A DNA stretch of 64,000 nt, taken from the NCBI GenBank assembly GCA_030432905.1, contig JAUILU010000004.1:186001-250000 (forward strand), written 5' to 3'. The notes beneath the pieces are model-generated. The model saw only the letters and a list, made by a program, of their open reading frames with translations, did no database searches and was not told where the DNA came from. Of this stretch, positions 17,901 to 26,471 are shown piece by piece. Position numbers and translations under genes: made by a program. The DNA is from Phycisphaerae bacterium. Lineage in GTDB: Bacteria > Planctomycetota > Phycisphaerae > Phycisphaerales > UBA1924. The first letter of the stretch is position 1, and the number at the start of each line of letters is the position of its first letter.

Positions 17901-19130
17901 TTAGCTCTCATCGAGCGCGACGCGCGTCATCATCTCGACGCCGACCGGGATCGCCTTGTCGTTGAAGTCGAACCTCGGCGTGTGCAGCTCTGGGAAATGC
18001 TCCTGCCCCTCCGGGCACAGCCCGAGAAAGTAGAAACACGCGGGGACGTGCTCGGCGTAGTACGCGAAGTCCTCGCCGCCCATGACCGGGGTCTCGGCGT
18101 GCAGCACGTTCTCTTTGCCCAGAACCTGCTCAGCCAGCGGCACGAAACGCTCGACCATCTTCGGGTCGTTCTTCACGACCGGATAGCCGACGTTCCAGTG
18201 GATGTCGATCGTGCAGCCGTGCGCCTTGGCAACGTGCAGCGAGATCTCGCGGACGCGTTCCTCGGCGAGCTTGCGCATCTCGGGCGTGAGCGCGCGGGTG
18301 GTCCCCTCGATCTCGACGGCTTCGGGGATGACGTTGTCCACCGTGCCGCCTGCGATGCGCCCGATCGTGCAGACCGCGGAGTCCACAGGGCTCGTTGATC
18401 GGCTGACGATGGTCTGCATGCTTGTGACGATCGCACACGCGGCGACGACCGGGTCGTTGGTCAGGTGAGGCCAGGCCGCGTGCCCACCCTTGCCTCGGAC
18501 AGTGATGAGGAACTCATCGGTGGAAGCCATGAGCGGCCCGGGCCGTGTTTTGACGGTGCCGAGTTTCTGGTTGGGCCAGCCGTGCAAGCCGTAGATGCTC
18601 CCGACTCTCGGGCCGAGCCCGCCGCCCTTGCCGTCGGCGCCGCTGCCGTCGAGCATGCCCTCCATGCAGAAGCGCTGCCCGCCGCCGCCGCCTTCTTCTG
18701 CTGGCTGGAAGACGAACGTGACGGGGTTTGGCCTGTGCTCAGTCTGCGCGAGAACGCGCGCTGCGCCGAGCAGGATGGTGGTGTGCCCGTCGTGGCCGCA
18801 GGCGTGCATGAGCCCGTCGCGTGTGCTTGAGTAGCTCAGCCCGGTTTCTTCGGTGATCGGCAGGGCGTCCATGTCGGCACGGAGCGCGACCGCGGGCTTG
18901 CTTGTGTCGCCGGTCGTCGCGGGCAGGTGCCCCACCACGCCCGTGCCCCCGGCGAGGCCGGCCTTGAACTCGATGCCGAGCTTGGTCAGCTCGCGCTGGA
19001 CGACGGAGCTGGTGCGTTCTTCCTGCCACATCAGCTCGGGGTGCGCGTGCAGGTCGTGGCGGATCTCGATCAGGTCATCGAGCTCGGCCTTGATGCAATC
19101 CTTGACGCCTGCTGCAGTTGCGGTCTTCAT
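17901..19130 (-). CDS. M20 family amidohydrolase (amidohydrolase/hippurate hydrolase type)
   Basis: A 409-residue zinc-dependent amidohydrolase of the M20D group, which removes acyl groups from amino acids or related compounds. The family pattern is complete: RHDLHAHPELMWQE near the start, the metal-binding LMHACGHDGHT, FQPAEEGGGGG with the catalytic Glu, the inserted dimerisation domain (about residues 200-310, MASTDEFLITVRGKGGHAAWPH), and GGEDFAYYAEHVP near the end. No signal peptide is present. The ATG at 19130 is preferred to a TTG two codons upstream. The real substrate cannot be read from sequence. It lies 18 bp downstream of the binding-protein gene. Confidence 0.93.
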   Translation of the reverse strand: MKTATAAGVKDCIKAELDDLIEIRHDLHAHPELMWQEERTSSVVQRELTKLGIEFKAGLAGGTGVVGHLPATTGDTSKPAVALRADMDALPITEETGLSYSSTRDGLMHACGHDGHTTILLGAARVLAQTEHRPNPVTFVFQPAEEGGGGGQRFCMEGMLDGSGADGKGGGLGPRVGSIYGLHGWPNQKLGTVKTRPGPLMASTDEFLITVRGKGGHAAWPHLTNDPVVAACAIVTSMQTIVSRSTSPVDSAVCTIGRIAGGTVDNVIPEAVEIEGTTRALTPEMRKLAEERVREISLHVAKAHGCTIDIHWNVGYPVVKNDPKMVERFVPLAEQVLGKENVLHAETPVMGGEDFAYYAEHVPACFYFLGLCPEGQEHFPELHTPRFDFNDKAIPVGVEMMTRVALDES

Positions 19131-19148
19131 AGACAATCCTATCGGCGA

Positions 19149-20264
19149 TCAGAGCCCAAAGACATCTTTGACGAGCCGACGCGCGGTTTCGATCTCCTGA
19201 GCGACCAGATCCAGATCCACGTCCGCCTTGGTCGTGATGACCGTCTCGGGGTGCATCGTGTGCAGGTCCTCGGCGGCGCCGCTTCGGATCGGGACGTTCC
19301 GCGAGTCGCTCGCCATGATCAGCCTCTCGCCCGCCTCGGAGATGAGGAAGTCGATGAGCTTGGCCGCCTCGTCCGGGTTCGGCCCGCCCGCCACTCGGGC
19401 GACCGTGTTCGGGATCGTCAGCGCCCCGAAGCTCATCATCGGGAACACGGTGTCGGGCGTGACCGCCGAGCCGGTGTCGAGTTCGCTGACCTCGTAGACC
19501 AGCCCGACCGGCATGCCCTCGGCCTGCGCCGCCCAGACGTCGTCGGTGTCGGTCAGCCCGAGTTCGATCTCGCCGTTGGCGACCGCGCGGACGACCGACG
19601 AGTTGCCGTCGTAGAGCCGAAGCCCGTTGGACTCCATCGCCTGGAGCCACTGCCTCGTCGGTTCTTCGCCCCAGAGATGCACCAGCGCCGCGACGTGCCC
19701 GACCGTCGTGCCAAAGAGCGGCCTAGCCATCCCAACCTTGCCCTGCCACTCGGGCTCGGCCAGGTCGCGCAGCGCGCCCGGGACCTGTTCTGCAGAGAGC
19801 TTGCGTGTGTCGTAGACGATCACGCGGGCGCGGTTGGCAAAGCCGTACCACATCTCGCCCGCGCCCCGGTACGCCTCGGGCCAGCCGCCCGGGACCGACT
19901 GCTCGCCGGCCTCTGAGGTGTACGGCTCAAGCACGCCCTCGTTGGCGAGCCTGATCGTGTAGAACGGCTCGCTGGACCACCACACGTCGGCGCGCGGGTC
20001 GTCTTTCTCGTCGCCGAGCCTCGCGTAGAGCCCGACCGTTTTCGTTGCTTCCGTATCGCCGACTTCGAGCACGTCGATGCCGGTCCGTTCCTCGAACTCT
20101 GCGATGACTTCCTTGAGCAGGTAGTCGTCGGCGCTTGTGTAGAGCACGACCCGGGGGCCGTCTTCGGAAGTGTTGTTCTCGGCGACCGGCTCCTCGGCCG
20201 GTTTGCCGCAACCTGAAATCGCGGCGAGCGAGAGCGTGAGAGTCATCCACGAGCGGGTGCGCAT
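19149..20264 (-). CDS. Iron(III)-type ABC transporter substrate-binding lipoprotein
   Basis: A 371-residue periplasmic binding protein of the FbpA/FutA-like class. It starts with a lipoprotein signal ending in the lipobox AAISGC. The mature domain opens with VVLYTSADDYLLKEVIAEFEERTGIDV and continues through ADVWWSSEPFYTIRLANEGVLEPY and GEMWYGFANRARVIVYDT, all typical of this class. No permease or ATPase gene lies nearby, so its partners must be elsewhere or it acts alone. The ATG at 20264 follows AGGTGG and was preferred to an upstream GTG. The ligand could be iron or another ion or organic acid; iron is only the most common case. Confidence 0.88.
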   Translation of the reverse strand: MRTRSWMTLTLSLAAISGCGKPAEEPVAENNTSEDGPRVVLYTSADDYLLKEVIAEFEERTGIDVLEVGDTEATKTVGLYARLGDEKDDPRADVWWSSEPFYTIRLANEGVLEPYTSEAGEQSVPGGWPEAYRGAGEMWYGFANRARVIVYDTRKLSAEQVPGALRDLAEPEWQGKVGMARPLFGTTVGHVAALVHLWGEEPTRQWLQAMESNGLRLYDGNSSVVRAVANGEIELGLTDTDDVWAAQAEGMPVGLVYEVSELDTGSAVTPDTVFPMMSFGALTIPNTVARVAGGPNPDEAAKLIDFLISEAGERLIMASDSRNVPIRSGAAEDLHTMHPETVITTKADVDLDLVAQEIETARRLVKDVFGL

Positions 20265-20317
20265 CGGTTCCACCTTTCGACCTGCGTACTTATTGCGAGA
20301 TGGTACCGCGCCGGTTT

Positions 20318-20329
20318 CACGGATCCGTG
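20318..20329. promoter_or_regulatory. 12-bp perfect palindrome upstream of the binding-protein gene
   Basis: CACGGATCCGTG is a perfect palindrome in the 85-bp gap between the Q/M-rich membrane protein gene and the substrate-binding lipoprotein gene, 54 bases before the ATG of the latter. It could be an operator. It does not look like a classical Fur box, which is AT-rich. A chance palindrome containing a GGATCC core is possible. Confidence 0.3.
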
Positions 20330-20349
20330 TTCAGCGCGGCGAAACGGGT

Positions 20350-22104
20350 TTATTCACCCGATGAATCGGAACCGCCGCCGGCGTCCTCTGCAGTTTCTGC
20401 GCGTTTCTCTAGCGCGCCGAAGTACTTCATGACGGGGCCCTCGAACTCGCGTGGCACGAGCATTGACTCGATCGCGTCGGACGCGTTGTGAGCCGCGGAC
20501 TTGGCGCCCATCGCAAACTCGGTGCGCGACTCACCGCGGATCTGGCCCTCGTAGACCAGCCGCGAGCCGATGATCGGGCCCTGCTGCGTGTTGACGTTCG
20601 CCTTCGAGTCGTTGAACGTGATGCTTGTTTCTTTCGCGTCCGGGCTGACGCCGTCGCCCTGACCCGGGCCGCCCGAGCCGTTGCCCGGTCGGCTTGTGTC
20701 GCCCTCGGCCCAGTCACCCAGACCGCCCGAGCCCGGGTTCTCACAGAAGCCCTGTCCCATCTTGTCCATCTGGGACTGAGCCGCGTTCATCATCGCCTGC
20801 ATGGATTGCATGTCGCCCTGCATCTGCTCCATCTCGCTGAGCATGTCGCCGAGCTGATCCATCGCGGCCTGCGTCTGGCTGTTCATGCCCTGCTGGCCTG
20901 GCTGACCGGATTGGTTCTGCATCGCCTGCGCCATCTGGGACATCGCCTGCCCCATGCCCGAGCAGTTCTCGCACGCCTGAGCCTGCGACATGGCCTGCTC
21001 CATCAGCTGCTGCTTCTGCTCGTCTGACATGCTCTCCAGCTTGTCGAGTGCTTCCTGCAGAGCCTCGGGGTCCATCGCGAGCTGCTTGGCTTCCTCGGCG
21101 CTCATGCCGGCCTCGCGCAGCGCCCGCTCAGTCTCTTTGCGTTCCTGCGAGAGCTGCTCCATCTGCTGGGCGAGGTTCTCCATCTGCTTGGCGAGCTGCT
21201 CGCTCTGCTCGTCGCTCATGTCGCCCGACCGCATCTGCTCGGCGAGCTTGGAGAGTTCTTCGCGTGCCTTGTCGAAGTTGCCCCGCGCCATCGCGCGTGC
21301 GAGTTCCTGAGCCGGGCCGGGACCGGGCTGGCGGAGTTTCTGGAGCTGCTTCTCGATCGCTTCGAGTCTGTCGGCGCCCTGCTCCTGCATCTTGGCCTCG
21401 AGCTTGTCCGTCAGCTGCGTCAGCTGTTTTACAGCCGCGGCCTGGATTTCTTCGGGCGTCATGCTCTCGGGCAGGAGCGCGTTCTCCGCAGCCTCATCGT
21501 TGAGATCGAACTCGACACCGAGCCGCTTGGCTTCGGCTTCGAGCTCCTGCTTCATCTGCTCGACCTCGATGCTCGCCTGCATCGCGTCCTGCTGATCTTG
21601 CGGCATCGTCGGCTCGCTGCCGAACAGCGCGGGCAGGTTCAGCACGGGCACCATCAGCGCGATCGCAAGCAACGCCATCGCCGCAATCGGCGCGGGCCAG
21701 TAGCGAGGCGTCTCGACGGGGATCGCTTCTTTCAGGTTGACAGCGCCGGCCCTCTTGCTGGCCATCTCGACCGTAGCGCGGGACCACGCGTCTTCTTCGT
21801 TCTGCACACAGAGAGCCGTCGAGATGGTTTCTCGCAGCCCGGCGCGTTCATCGACCTGGCGAGCGACCGAGCCGCCCTGCTTGGTGCGGACCACCGTCCA
21901 GATGAACGCCGACACCAGCGCCACGCCCGCGCCGACACCGGCAAGCGGACCCCAACGCATCGGCACCGAGACCACACTCTCGAGCAGTCGCCAGAGAATC
22001 AGCGCACCGGCGACAACCGTCAGCGTGACCGCGAACGTGCGGATCAGGTCGATCAGCACCAGCCGGTACCACGCGCGTTTGAGAAGGCGGTTGATGATGT
22101 CCAC
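20350..22104 (-). CDS. Membrane-anchored Q/M-rich coiled-coil protein
   Basis: A 584-residue protein. The N-terminal 175 residues carry three hydrophobic segments (about 18-38, 50-72 and 150-172), an architecture that recalls DUF4175-like proteins. A long charged coiled coil follows (about 185-360), rich in E, Q, K and M. A segment of about 100 residues is then dominated by Met, Gln and Ala and contains a lone C-x2-C (ACENCSGMG). A Gly/Pro-rich linker leads to a short conserved-looking tail (ITFNDSKANVNTQQGPIIGSR). It starts at a GTG preceded at a distance by AGGAG. Role unknown; scaffolding at the inner membrane is a guess. Confidence 0.75.
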   Translation of the reverse strand: MDIINRLLKRAWYRLVLIDLIRTFAVTLTVVAGALILWRLLESVVSVPMRWGPLAGVGAGVALVSAFIWTVVRTKQGGSVARQVDERAGLRETISTALCVQNEEDAWSRATVEMASKRAGAVNLKEAIPVETPRYWPAPIAAMALLAIALMVPVLNLPALFGSEPTMPQDQQDAMQASIEVEQMKQELEAEAKRLGVEFDLNDEAAENALLPESMTPEEIQAAAVKQLTQLTDKLEAKMQEQGADRLEAIEKQLQKLRQPGPGPAQELARAMARGNFDKAREELSKLAEQMRSGDMSDEQSEQLAKQMENLAQQMEQLSQERKETERALREAGMSAEEAKQLAMDPEALQEALDKLESMSDEQKQQLMEQAMSQAQACENCSGMGQAMSQMAQAMQNQSGQPGQQGMNSQTQAAMDQLGDMLSEMEQMQGDMQSMQAMMNAAQSQMDKMGQGFCENPGSGGLGDWAEGDTSRPGNGSGGPGQGDGVSPDAKETSITFNDSKANVNTQQGPIIGSRLVYEGQIRGESRTEFAMGAKSAAHNASDAIESMLVPREFEGPVMKYFGALEKRAETAEDAGGGSDSSGE

Positions 22105-22298
22105 TGGTGTGCCACTCCTAGGTCGCCGGGCGTCGGCTCTATCTCATAGACACCGCCCGGCACTGTATGGTTCGGATTGAACCCGACTCGCGTTGCGTTC
22201 ATTCTACACGATTCACGTCACCGTCTACAAACAAACACCTGATCTTGCCGATTCATTCCCTGTGACCGGCGAACCCGGCCCGGCTAGGCTGCCTGCTC

Positions 22299-23612
22299 AT
22301 GGCGATCACGCAGATGGACATCGCGGGCTGGCTCCGGAACTCCACGGTCGATCACGACCGGCTCTGGACGCTCAATCGGCAGGCCAACCGCGTCATCAGC
22401 TGGGGGCACAAGCTCCATGTCGCTGCCGCGTGTGCGTTCTGCCTCACCATCGCGCAGCACCAAAGCTTCTTCGAGATCTCGGGCGGCATCCTCCTCGGAA
22501 TCTCGATCGCGAGGCTCTACGCGACGTGGCGACTCTACCCGGCGCTGCTCAAACTCCCGATCGTCTGGTGCGCCGTTCTCTACGCCGCGTACCTGTTCGT
22601 CGGGGTCACGTGGTCACCCAACAAGGCCTACGGCATCGATGAAGCCGACGTCACGCGGTGGTTCCTGATCGTCGCGGCGCTCTGGCCGCTGCGTCACCTT
22701 CGGCGCTGGTTCATCCTCTGCGTTGTGCTCAGCTATCTCGCGGTCAACGTTGCGCAGGTCATCCAGTACTTCGCGCTTGAATTCGGCTGGGAGAACCTCG
22801 ACTTCGACGCGTACCCCGACCGCATCAGCGCGTGGTTCATGCCCGCCTCGGGCGGCTCGATCCTGCTCGCCTCGTTCGGGTTGCACCTGCCCATCGCGCT
22901 CAACAACAAGCACAGCCTCCGATGGCCCGCGCGGGTGCTGGCGGTCGTCTCGCTCGTCGCGGTCATCGCCACCGGCACACGCGGCGCGTGGATTGCGGGA
23001 GCCGCGGTCATCACGCTCGCGTTGGGCATAACCGTCTGGCGATCGGCGCACCGCGCACGCACGATCGTCATCGCGGCTGTCATCGCCGCGGTTGTGCTTC
23101 CGGTTGTGTGGCTCACACTTGGAGGCAAGATCGAGAGCCGCGTTGTCGAAGCGCAAACCGAACTCAGAAGAACCATCGACGACAAGGACTTTGCGACGAG
23201 CATGGGCGCCCGCGTCAACATGTGGATCTGGGCCAGCCGAGCGTTCGCCGAGCACCCGATCCTCGGCGTCGGCACCGGGGGCTACGAGGCCTGGGTCGAG
23301 GCCCGGCAAACCGAGCAGGGCATCGACCATTCACGCGAGCCCATCGAACGCAACGCGCACGGCGCGTACGTACACATCGCCTCCACGCAAGGCCTCGTCG
23401 GACTGGCACTCTTCGGTTTGCTCATGACCGCGGTGCTCGTAGGGGCCGCCCCGGGCGCACAGGACACAACGAGCTACCAAGCCGGCCTGTTCATGGCGAT
23501 CGCCTCAGTCATGATCGTTGGTGTGTTCGCGACGTACCACCTGCACACACAGACCGCAGCGGTGCTGTGCACGTTCGTCGCGCTCGCGCAGAAACCCTCG
23601 AACCCTTACTGA
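22299..23612 (+). CDS. O-antigen ligase-like polysaccharide membrane protein
   Basis: A 437-residue membrane protein with roughly ten hydrophobic helices. It carries the O-antigen ligase (Wzy_C) signature: a TGTRGAWI motif in the middle of a helix (about residue 226), then a large periplasmic loop with MWIWASRAFAEHPILGVGTGGYEAW, and NAHGAYVHIASTQGLVGLALFGLL near the end. Such proteins join or polymerise polysaccharide units at the outer face of the inner membrane. No other polysaccharide genes are adjacent, so the product is unknown. The ATG at 22299 gives a 20-residue hydrophilic lead. The last 7 bases overlap the convergent lipoprotein gene. Confidence 0.82.
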   Translation: MAITQMDIAGWLRNSTVDHDRLWTLNRQANRVISWGHKLHVAAACAFCLTIAQHQSFFEISGGILLGISIARLYATWRLYPALLKLPIVWCAVLYAAYLFVGVTWSPNKAYGIDEADVTRWFLIVAALWPLRHLRRWFILCVVLSYLAVNVAQVIQYFALEFGWENLDFDAYPDRISAWFMPASGGSILLASFGLHLPIALNNKHSLRWPARVLAVVSLVAVIATGTRGAWIAGAAVITLALGITVWRSAHRARTIVIAAVIAAVVLPVVWLTLGGKIESRVVEAQTELRRTIDDKDFATSMGARVNMWIWASRAFAEHPILGVGTGGYEAWVEARQTEQGIDHSREPIERNAHGAYVHIASTQGLVGLALFGLLMTAVLVGAAPGAQDTTSYQAGLFMAIASVMIVGVFATYHLHTQTAAVLCTFVALAQKPSNPY

Positions 23613-24034
23613 CCGCCGACCTGATCGAACTGATCGGGTGTCATGATGCCGTGCGCATCGCTCCACTGCACGAGATCGACATCGACGAGCCGATCGATCT
23701 GCGTGAAGCGTTTGGCCCATTCCTCGGTGATCGCCTCGGCCTTGGGCCCGTCGGCGGGTTCGCCCTTGGGCGTGAAGCCCTCGCGGACGAGCCTGAACAT
23801 GGAGCCGTCGCGCGCTGATTCGCGTTCGACTGTGATCATGTCCACGTCGCCTTGTGGGTTGAAGTCGATGTAGGTCTCGATGCCGTCGTCGTACATGGCT
23901 GTGTAGCTGACCACGCGGTCGCCGGCTTGTGTGATGACGCGTGTGACGTGGACGCGCGTGGGATTGTCGGCCAGACCGCCGTCGCATCCGGCGAGCAGAC
24001 CAACAGCCAAGATTATCGCGATCCGATTCTTCAC
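23606..24034 (-). CDS. Small lipoprotein, unknown
   Basis: A 142-residue protein beginning with a lipoprotein signal: charged KNR, a hydrophobic core and the lipobox GLLAGC. The body is a mixed alpha/beta domain with VISYTAMYDDGI-like strands (RVVSYTAMYDDGIETYIDFN) and a conserved-looking C-terminus, but no family is recognised. The GTG at 24034 was chosen because it starts the signal and follows the stop of the upstream gene by one base, which implies tight translational coupling. It is the last gene of a three-gene minus-strand group (24671 to 23606). Confidence 0.7.
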   Translation of the reverse strand: MKNRIAIILAVGLLAGCDGGLADNPTRVHVTRVITQAGDRVVSYTAMYDDGIETYIDFNPQGDVDMITVERESARDGSMFRLVREGFTPKGEPADGPKAEAITEEWAKRFTQIDRLVDVDLVQWSDAHGIMTPDQFDQVGGQ

Positions 24035-24035
24035 A

Positions 24036-24335
24036 CTACTCGTCTTTGAGGATCCGCGGGCCTTCTTTGCCTGCGGTGCGTTCCATGACGCCGTCGCCGC
24101 GCTTCTCGTACTTGGTGAACCCGAGGCGTTCGAGGTTCTTGTTCGAGAGCTGCGATTTCTCTTTGAGAGGCGACCAGGTGCCGGCGATGCTCGGAGCGCT
24201 GATCGCGCGTCGGCAGGGCTCGCCCGTCTCCGGGTGCTTCTCAAGCGGCTTGCTCTTCATCGACTGGATCCACTCGAAGCGTTCGCCGGTCGGCTCGCCT
24301 TTGTCATCCAGGATTTCATAGTCGTACGTGGGCAT
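24036..24335 (-). CDS. FmdB-like protein with a degenerate zinc ribbon
   Basis: A 99-residue protein that follows the FmdB layout: MPTYDYEI, then FEWIQSMKSKPLEKHPETGEPCRRAIS. In standard FmdB proteins two C-x2-C pairs bind zinc. Here the first pair is replaced by ILDDKGEPTG and the second keeps a single Cys, so zinc binding by the usual ligands is lost. The C-terminal half (LSNKNLERLGFTKYEKRGDG) is well formed and lacks low-complexity decay, so the gene looks functional. It sits 12 bases downstream of a 107-residue unknown and 1 base upstream of a lipoprotein gene. Function unknown. Confidence 0.75.
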   Translation of the reverse strand: MPTYDYEILDDKGEPTGERFEWIQSMKSKPLEKHPETGEPCRRAISAPSIAGTWSPLKEKSQLSNKNLERLGFTKYEKRGDGVMERTAGKEGPRILKDE

Positions 24336-24347
24336 CGCGTTTTCCGA

Positions 24348-24671
24348 TCACATGAACGTTCGGCCCGACTCGGGGTCCATCAGCTTCCAGCCCTGCTCCC
24401 TGCAGAGCCGAGCCAAGACGGGCCAGGCTGTCTCCTCATCATCGACCGAAGCCATGAGCTGGTTGATCTGATCTGCGGCAGAAGGCACCTCGATCACCAG
24501 GCCCGGGCCGTAGTACGAGGTCGTGCCCATAGCGCCCTTGGCGCCGTCTGGTGCGATGTTGTAGGGCCTGAGCCTGCTTGCGAGCGTGCCGGGCGAGCCG
24601 AGCTCTGCCATGCCCGCGGCCGCGTCGTCCGGGTCGCTGGGCTGGAACAAGATGATCTGTCGGCTTGCCAC
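24348..24671 (-). CDS. Conserved small protein, unknown
   Basis: A soluble protein of about 107 residues beginning ASRQIILFQPSDPDDAAAG and ending DPESGRTFM. The central part (YYGPGLVIEVPSAADQINQLM) suggests a small alpha/beta fold. No family is recognised. The start is uncertain: GTG at 24671 is chosen because it precedes the first beta strand, but GTG 24692 and TTG 24698 are also in frame and none has a clear ribosome-binding site. It is the first gene of the group that continues with the FmdB-like and lipoprotein genes. Confidence 0.6.
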   Translation of the reverse strand: MASRQIILFQPSDPDDAAAGMAELGSPGTLASRLRPYNIAPDGAKGAMGTTSYYGPGLVIEVPSAADQINQLMASVDDEETAWPVLARLCREQGWKLMDPESGRTFM

Positions 24672-24756
24672 ACCCCATGATTCGCCGCGCACGGCCAAGA
24701 AACCAGCAAATGCCGGGATTCTCGTCCGATTGGCTAAACATGCGATATGGGTCAGT

Positions 24757-25164
24757 TCAGGCGTTCTTGCGACGCTCGGCGATCAACTCGGCGGCCTGGT
24801 TCACAAGACTCGCCAGCGGCACAGGCTTGATCATGTACGCATCGACACCGATCGCCTCGGCGTACTCCTGATGACGCTTGCCCTCGTTGGCGGTCACCAT
24901 AATCACGAGTGGGCTGTCCTCGCGGCCCTTGATCTTCTCGAGCACAAGGAACCCGCTTCGGCCGGGGAGCATCATGTCGAGAATGACCAGCTCGGGCGGG
25001 TCTTCGTTGCAGTACTGCACCGCGGTGTTGCCGTCGGGCGCGGTCTCGGTGATCGCACCCTCGGCGAGCATCGCCGCCTCGATGGATTCACGGATATCCG
25101 GGTCGTCATCAACAACCAGAATCTGGACGTCTTCGAGCTTGCCTACGAGAGTTTCTGCGCTCAT
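24757..25164 (-). CDS. Stand-alone response-regulator receiver protein
   Basis: A 135-residue single-domain receiver. The acidic pocket D20-D21, the phospho-acceptor D63 in LVILDMMLPGRSG, T91 in IMVTANEG and K113 in YMIKPVPL are all present. There is no output domain, so it probably acts as a CheY- or DivK-like relay through protein contacts. No histidine kinase is adjacent. The ATG at 25164 follows an AAGGGG site; the longer frame upstream has no support. Target unknown. Confidence 0.92.
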   Translation of the reverse strand: MSAETLVGKLEDVQILVVDDDPDIRESIEAAMLAEGAITETAPDGNTAVQYCNEDPPELVILDMMLPGRSGFLVLEKIKGREDSPLVIMVTANEGKRHQEYAEAIGVDAYMIKPVPLASLVNQAAELIAERRKNA

Positions 25165-25317
25165 CACGTGGCCCCTTTTCGTTGCGTCAGCACCAAGTAT
25201 GCCCCCGGATCGATCCGCGAGCAATAGAGAGTACTGACCATTCACATTCGCAGTGATCCCGTGTTCGGTTCGGATTCGGCCCAAATCAGGGCACGCCTAC
25301 TTCCAGATAACCACCAT

Positions 25318-26457
25318 CTACCGCAATCTGTTCGTGTTCAGGCGGTCCAGTTCCGCGATATCACGCCCGCTCTGGTCCACGAGCCGCTCGACCTCGGCCT
25401 CGTCCATCCAGGGCAGATCCAGCAGCTTGCGCTTGAGCGCGTCCGGGAACTCTCGGCGGAGCCGCTCGTGCTTTGGCCGACTCTTCCACACGCTGTGCAT
25501 CCAGAAGTACTGCTCGGGCGCGGTGCGGACCATGCTCTCGATCGCCCTGCGGTATCGCGCGGTGATGTAAAAGAGCGGGTCGGGCTGATCCTTCCAGTCC
25601 TCGGGTTTGATGACGTCGTGGATGTCGAAGCGGTAGCCCATCGTGTTCTGCCAACGACCGGTCGCGTGGTCGTGCAGCTCATCGACGCCGTCGGGACCCC
25701 GGTCCGGACTTCGGACGCCGCCGCCGCAAATGATCGACGCGTTCTTCTGCATCGCTAACATGCCGACAGATTTGTACGTGCTCGTGAGTCTTCCGAAGAA
25801 CGGGACAAACAGACCTCTGTCGCCCGCGTTCTGGTCGGCGACAAACGCGGGCATCCCGCCGTTGTCCAGCGCGTGGGGCAGCTCGCGGACCGCGCCGAAC
25901 TTATCGACGAGCTGCATCCCCCGCCTGCCGCGGACGTCCTTCATCCAGTTGTCCATCGGCTTGAGATCGAAGGGCCGGTAGACCGCGTGCACGGGCACGC
26001 CGAGTACCGCCATCGCGTAGCCCGACAACTCCCAGTTGCCAAAGTGCCCCGTCACGAGGATCACGGGTTGGTTGGTCAGGATCTCGCTGAACGCCTGCGA
26101 CGCCTTGCCGAAGCACGCGTGCCGCACCCAGCTGTCGTGCGAAAGAAACCTCGGCGTGTAGAGCGTCTCCGCGCCCAGTTGGAACAGGTGCCCCCACACG
26201 CCGGTCGCGACGTCCTCGACCCGGTCCTTGTCCCACTCGGGGAACGCGAACGCGACGCGGTTCTTGCAGCGTTCAAGCGCGCGTTTGTTCCAAGGCGCCT
26301 TGGCAAAGCCCCGGCCCAAGCGGTCCATCTCGTCGAGCGTCGCCTCGAGCCCGAAGACCTGAGCCGCGGTCATGACGGTGCGGAGCGCCATCGTCGCGGG
26401 TGTGTGCGACCACTCCGGAAGTCGGTTGACGAGCCGTTTCTTTTTCTTTGTCGCCAC
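25318..26457 (-). CDS. LpxL/HtrB-like lipid acyltransferase
   Basis: A 379-residue protein of the lysophospholipid/lipid A acyltransferase family. The catalytic H-x4-E is H138 and E143 in TGHFGNWELSG. It is followed by family landmarks VHAVYRPFD, DNWMKDVRGRRGMQLVDK and GMPAFVADQNAGDRGLFVPFFG. The C-terminal part contains YFWMHSVWKSRP, matching the usual QYxWxHxRWK. Such enzymes add a secondary acyl chain to lipid A at the inner membrane, consistent with a diderm cell. The GTG at 26457 begins a short Lys-rich stretch. The gene lies 14 bp downstream of the coiled-coil BRCT-like protein gene. Confidence 0.88.
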   Translation of the reverse strand: MATKKKKRLVNRLPEWSHTPATMALRTVMTAAQVFGLEATLDEMDRLGRGFAKAPWNKRALERCKNRVAFAFPEWDKDRVEDVATGVWGHLFQLGAETLYTPRFLSHDSWVRHACFGKASQAFSEILTNQPVILVTGHFGNWELSGYAMAVLGVPVHAVYRPFDLKPMDNWMKDVRGRRGMQLVDKFGAVRELPHALDNGGMPAFVADQNAGDRGLFVPFFGRLTSTYKSVGMLAMQKNASIICGGGVRSPDRGPDGVDELHDHATGRWQNTMGYRFDIHDVIKPEDWKDQPDPLFYITARYRRAIESMVRTAPEQYFWMHSVWKSRPKHERLRREFPDALKRKLLDLPWMDEAEVERLVDQSGRDIAELDRLNTNRLR

Positions 26458-26471
26458 GTTGTTCCCTGGGA

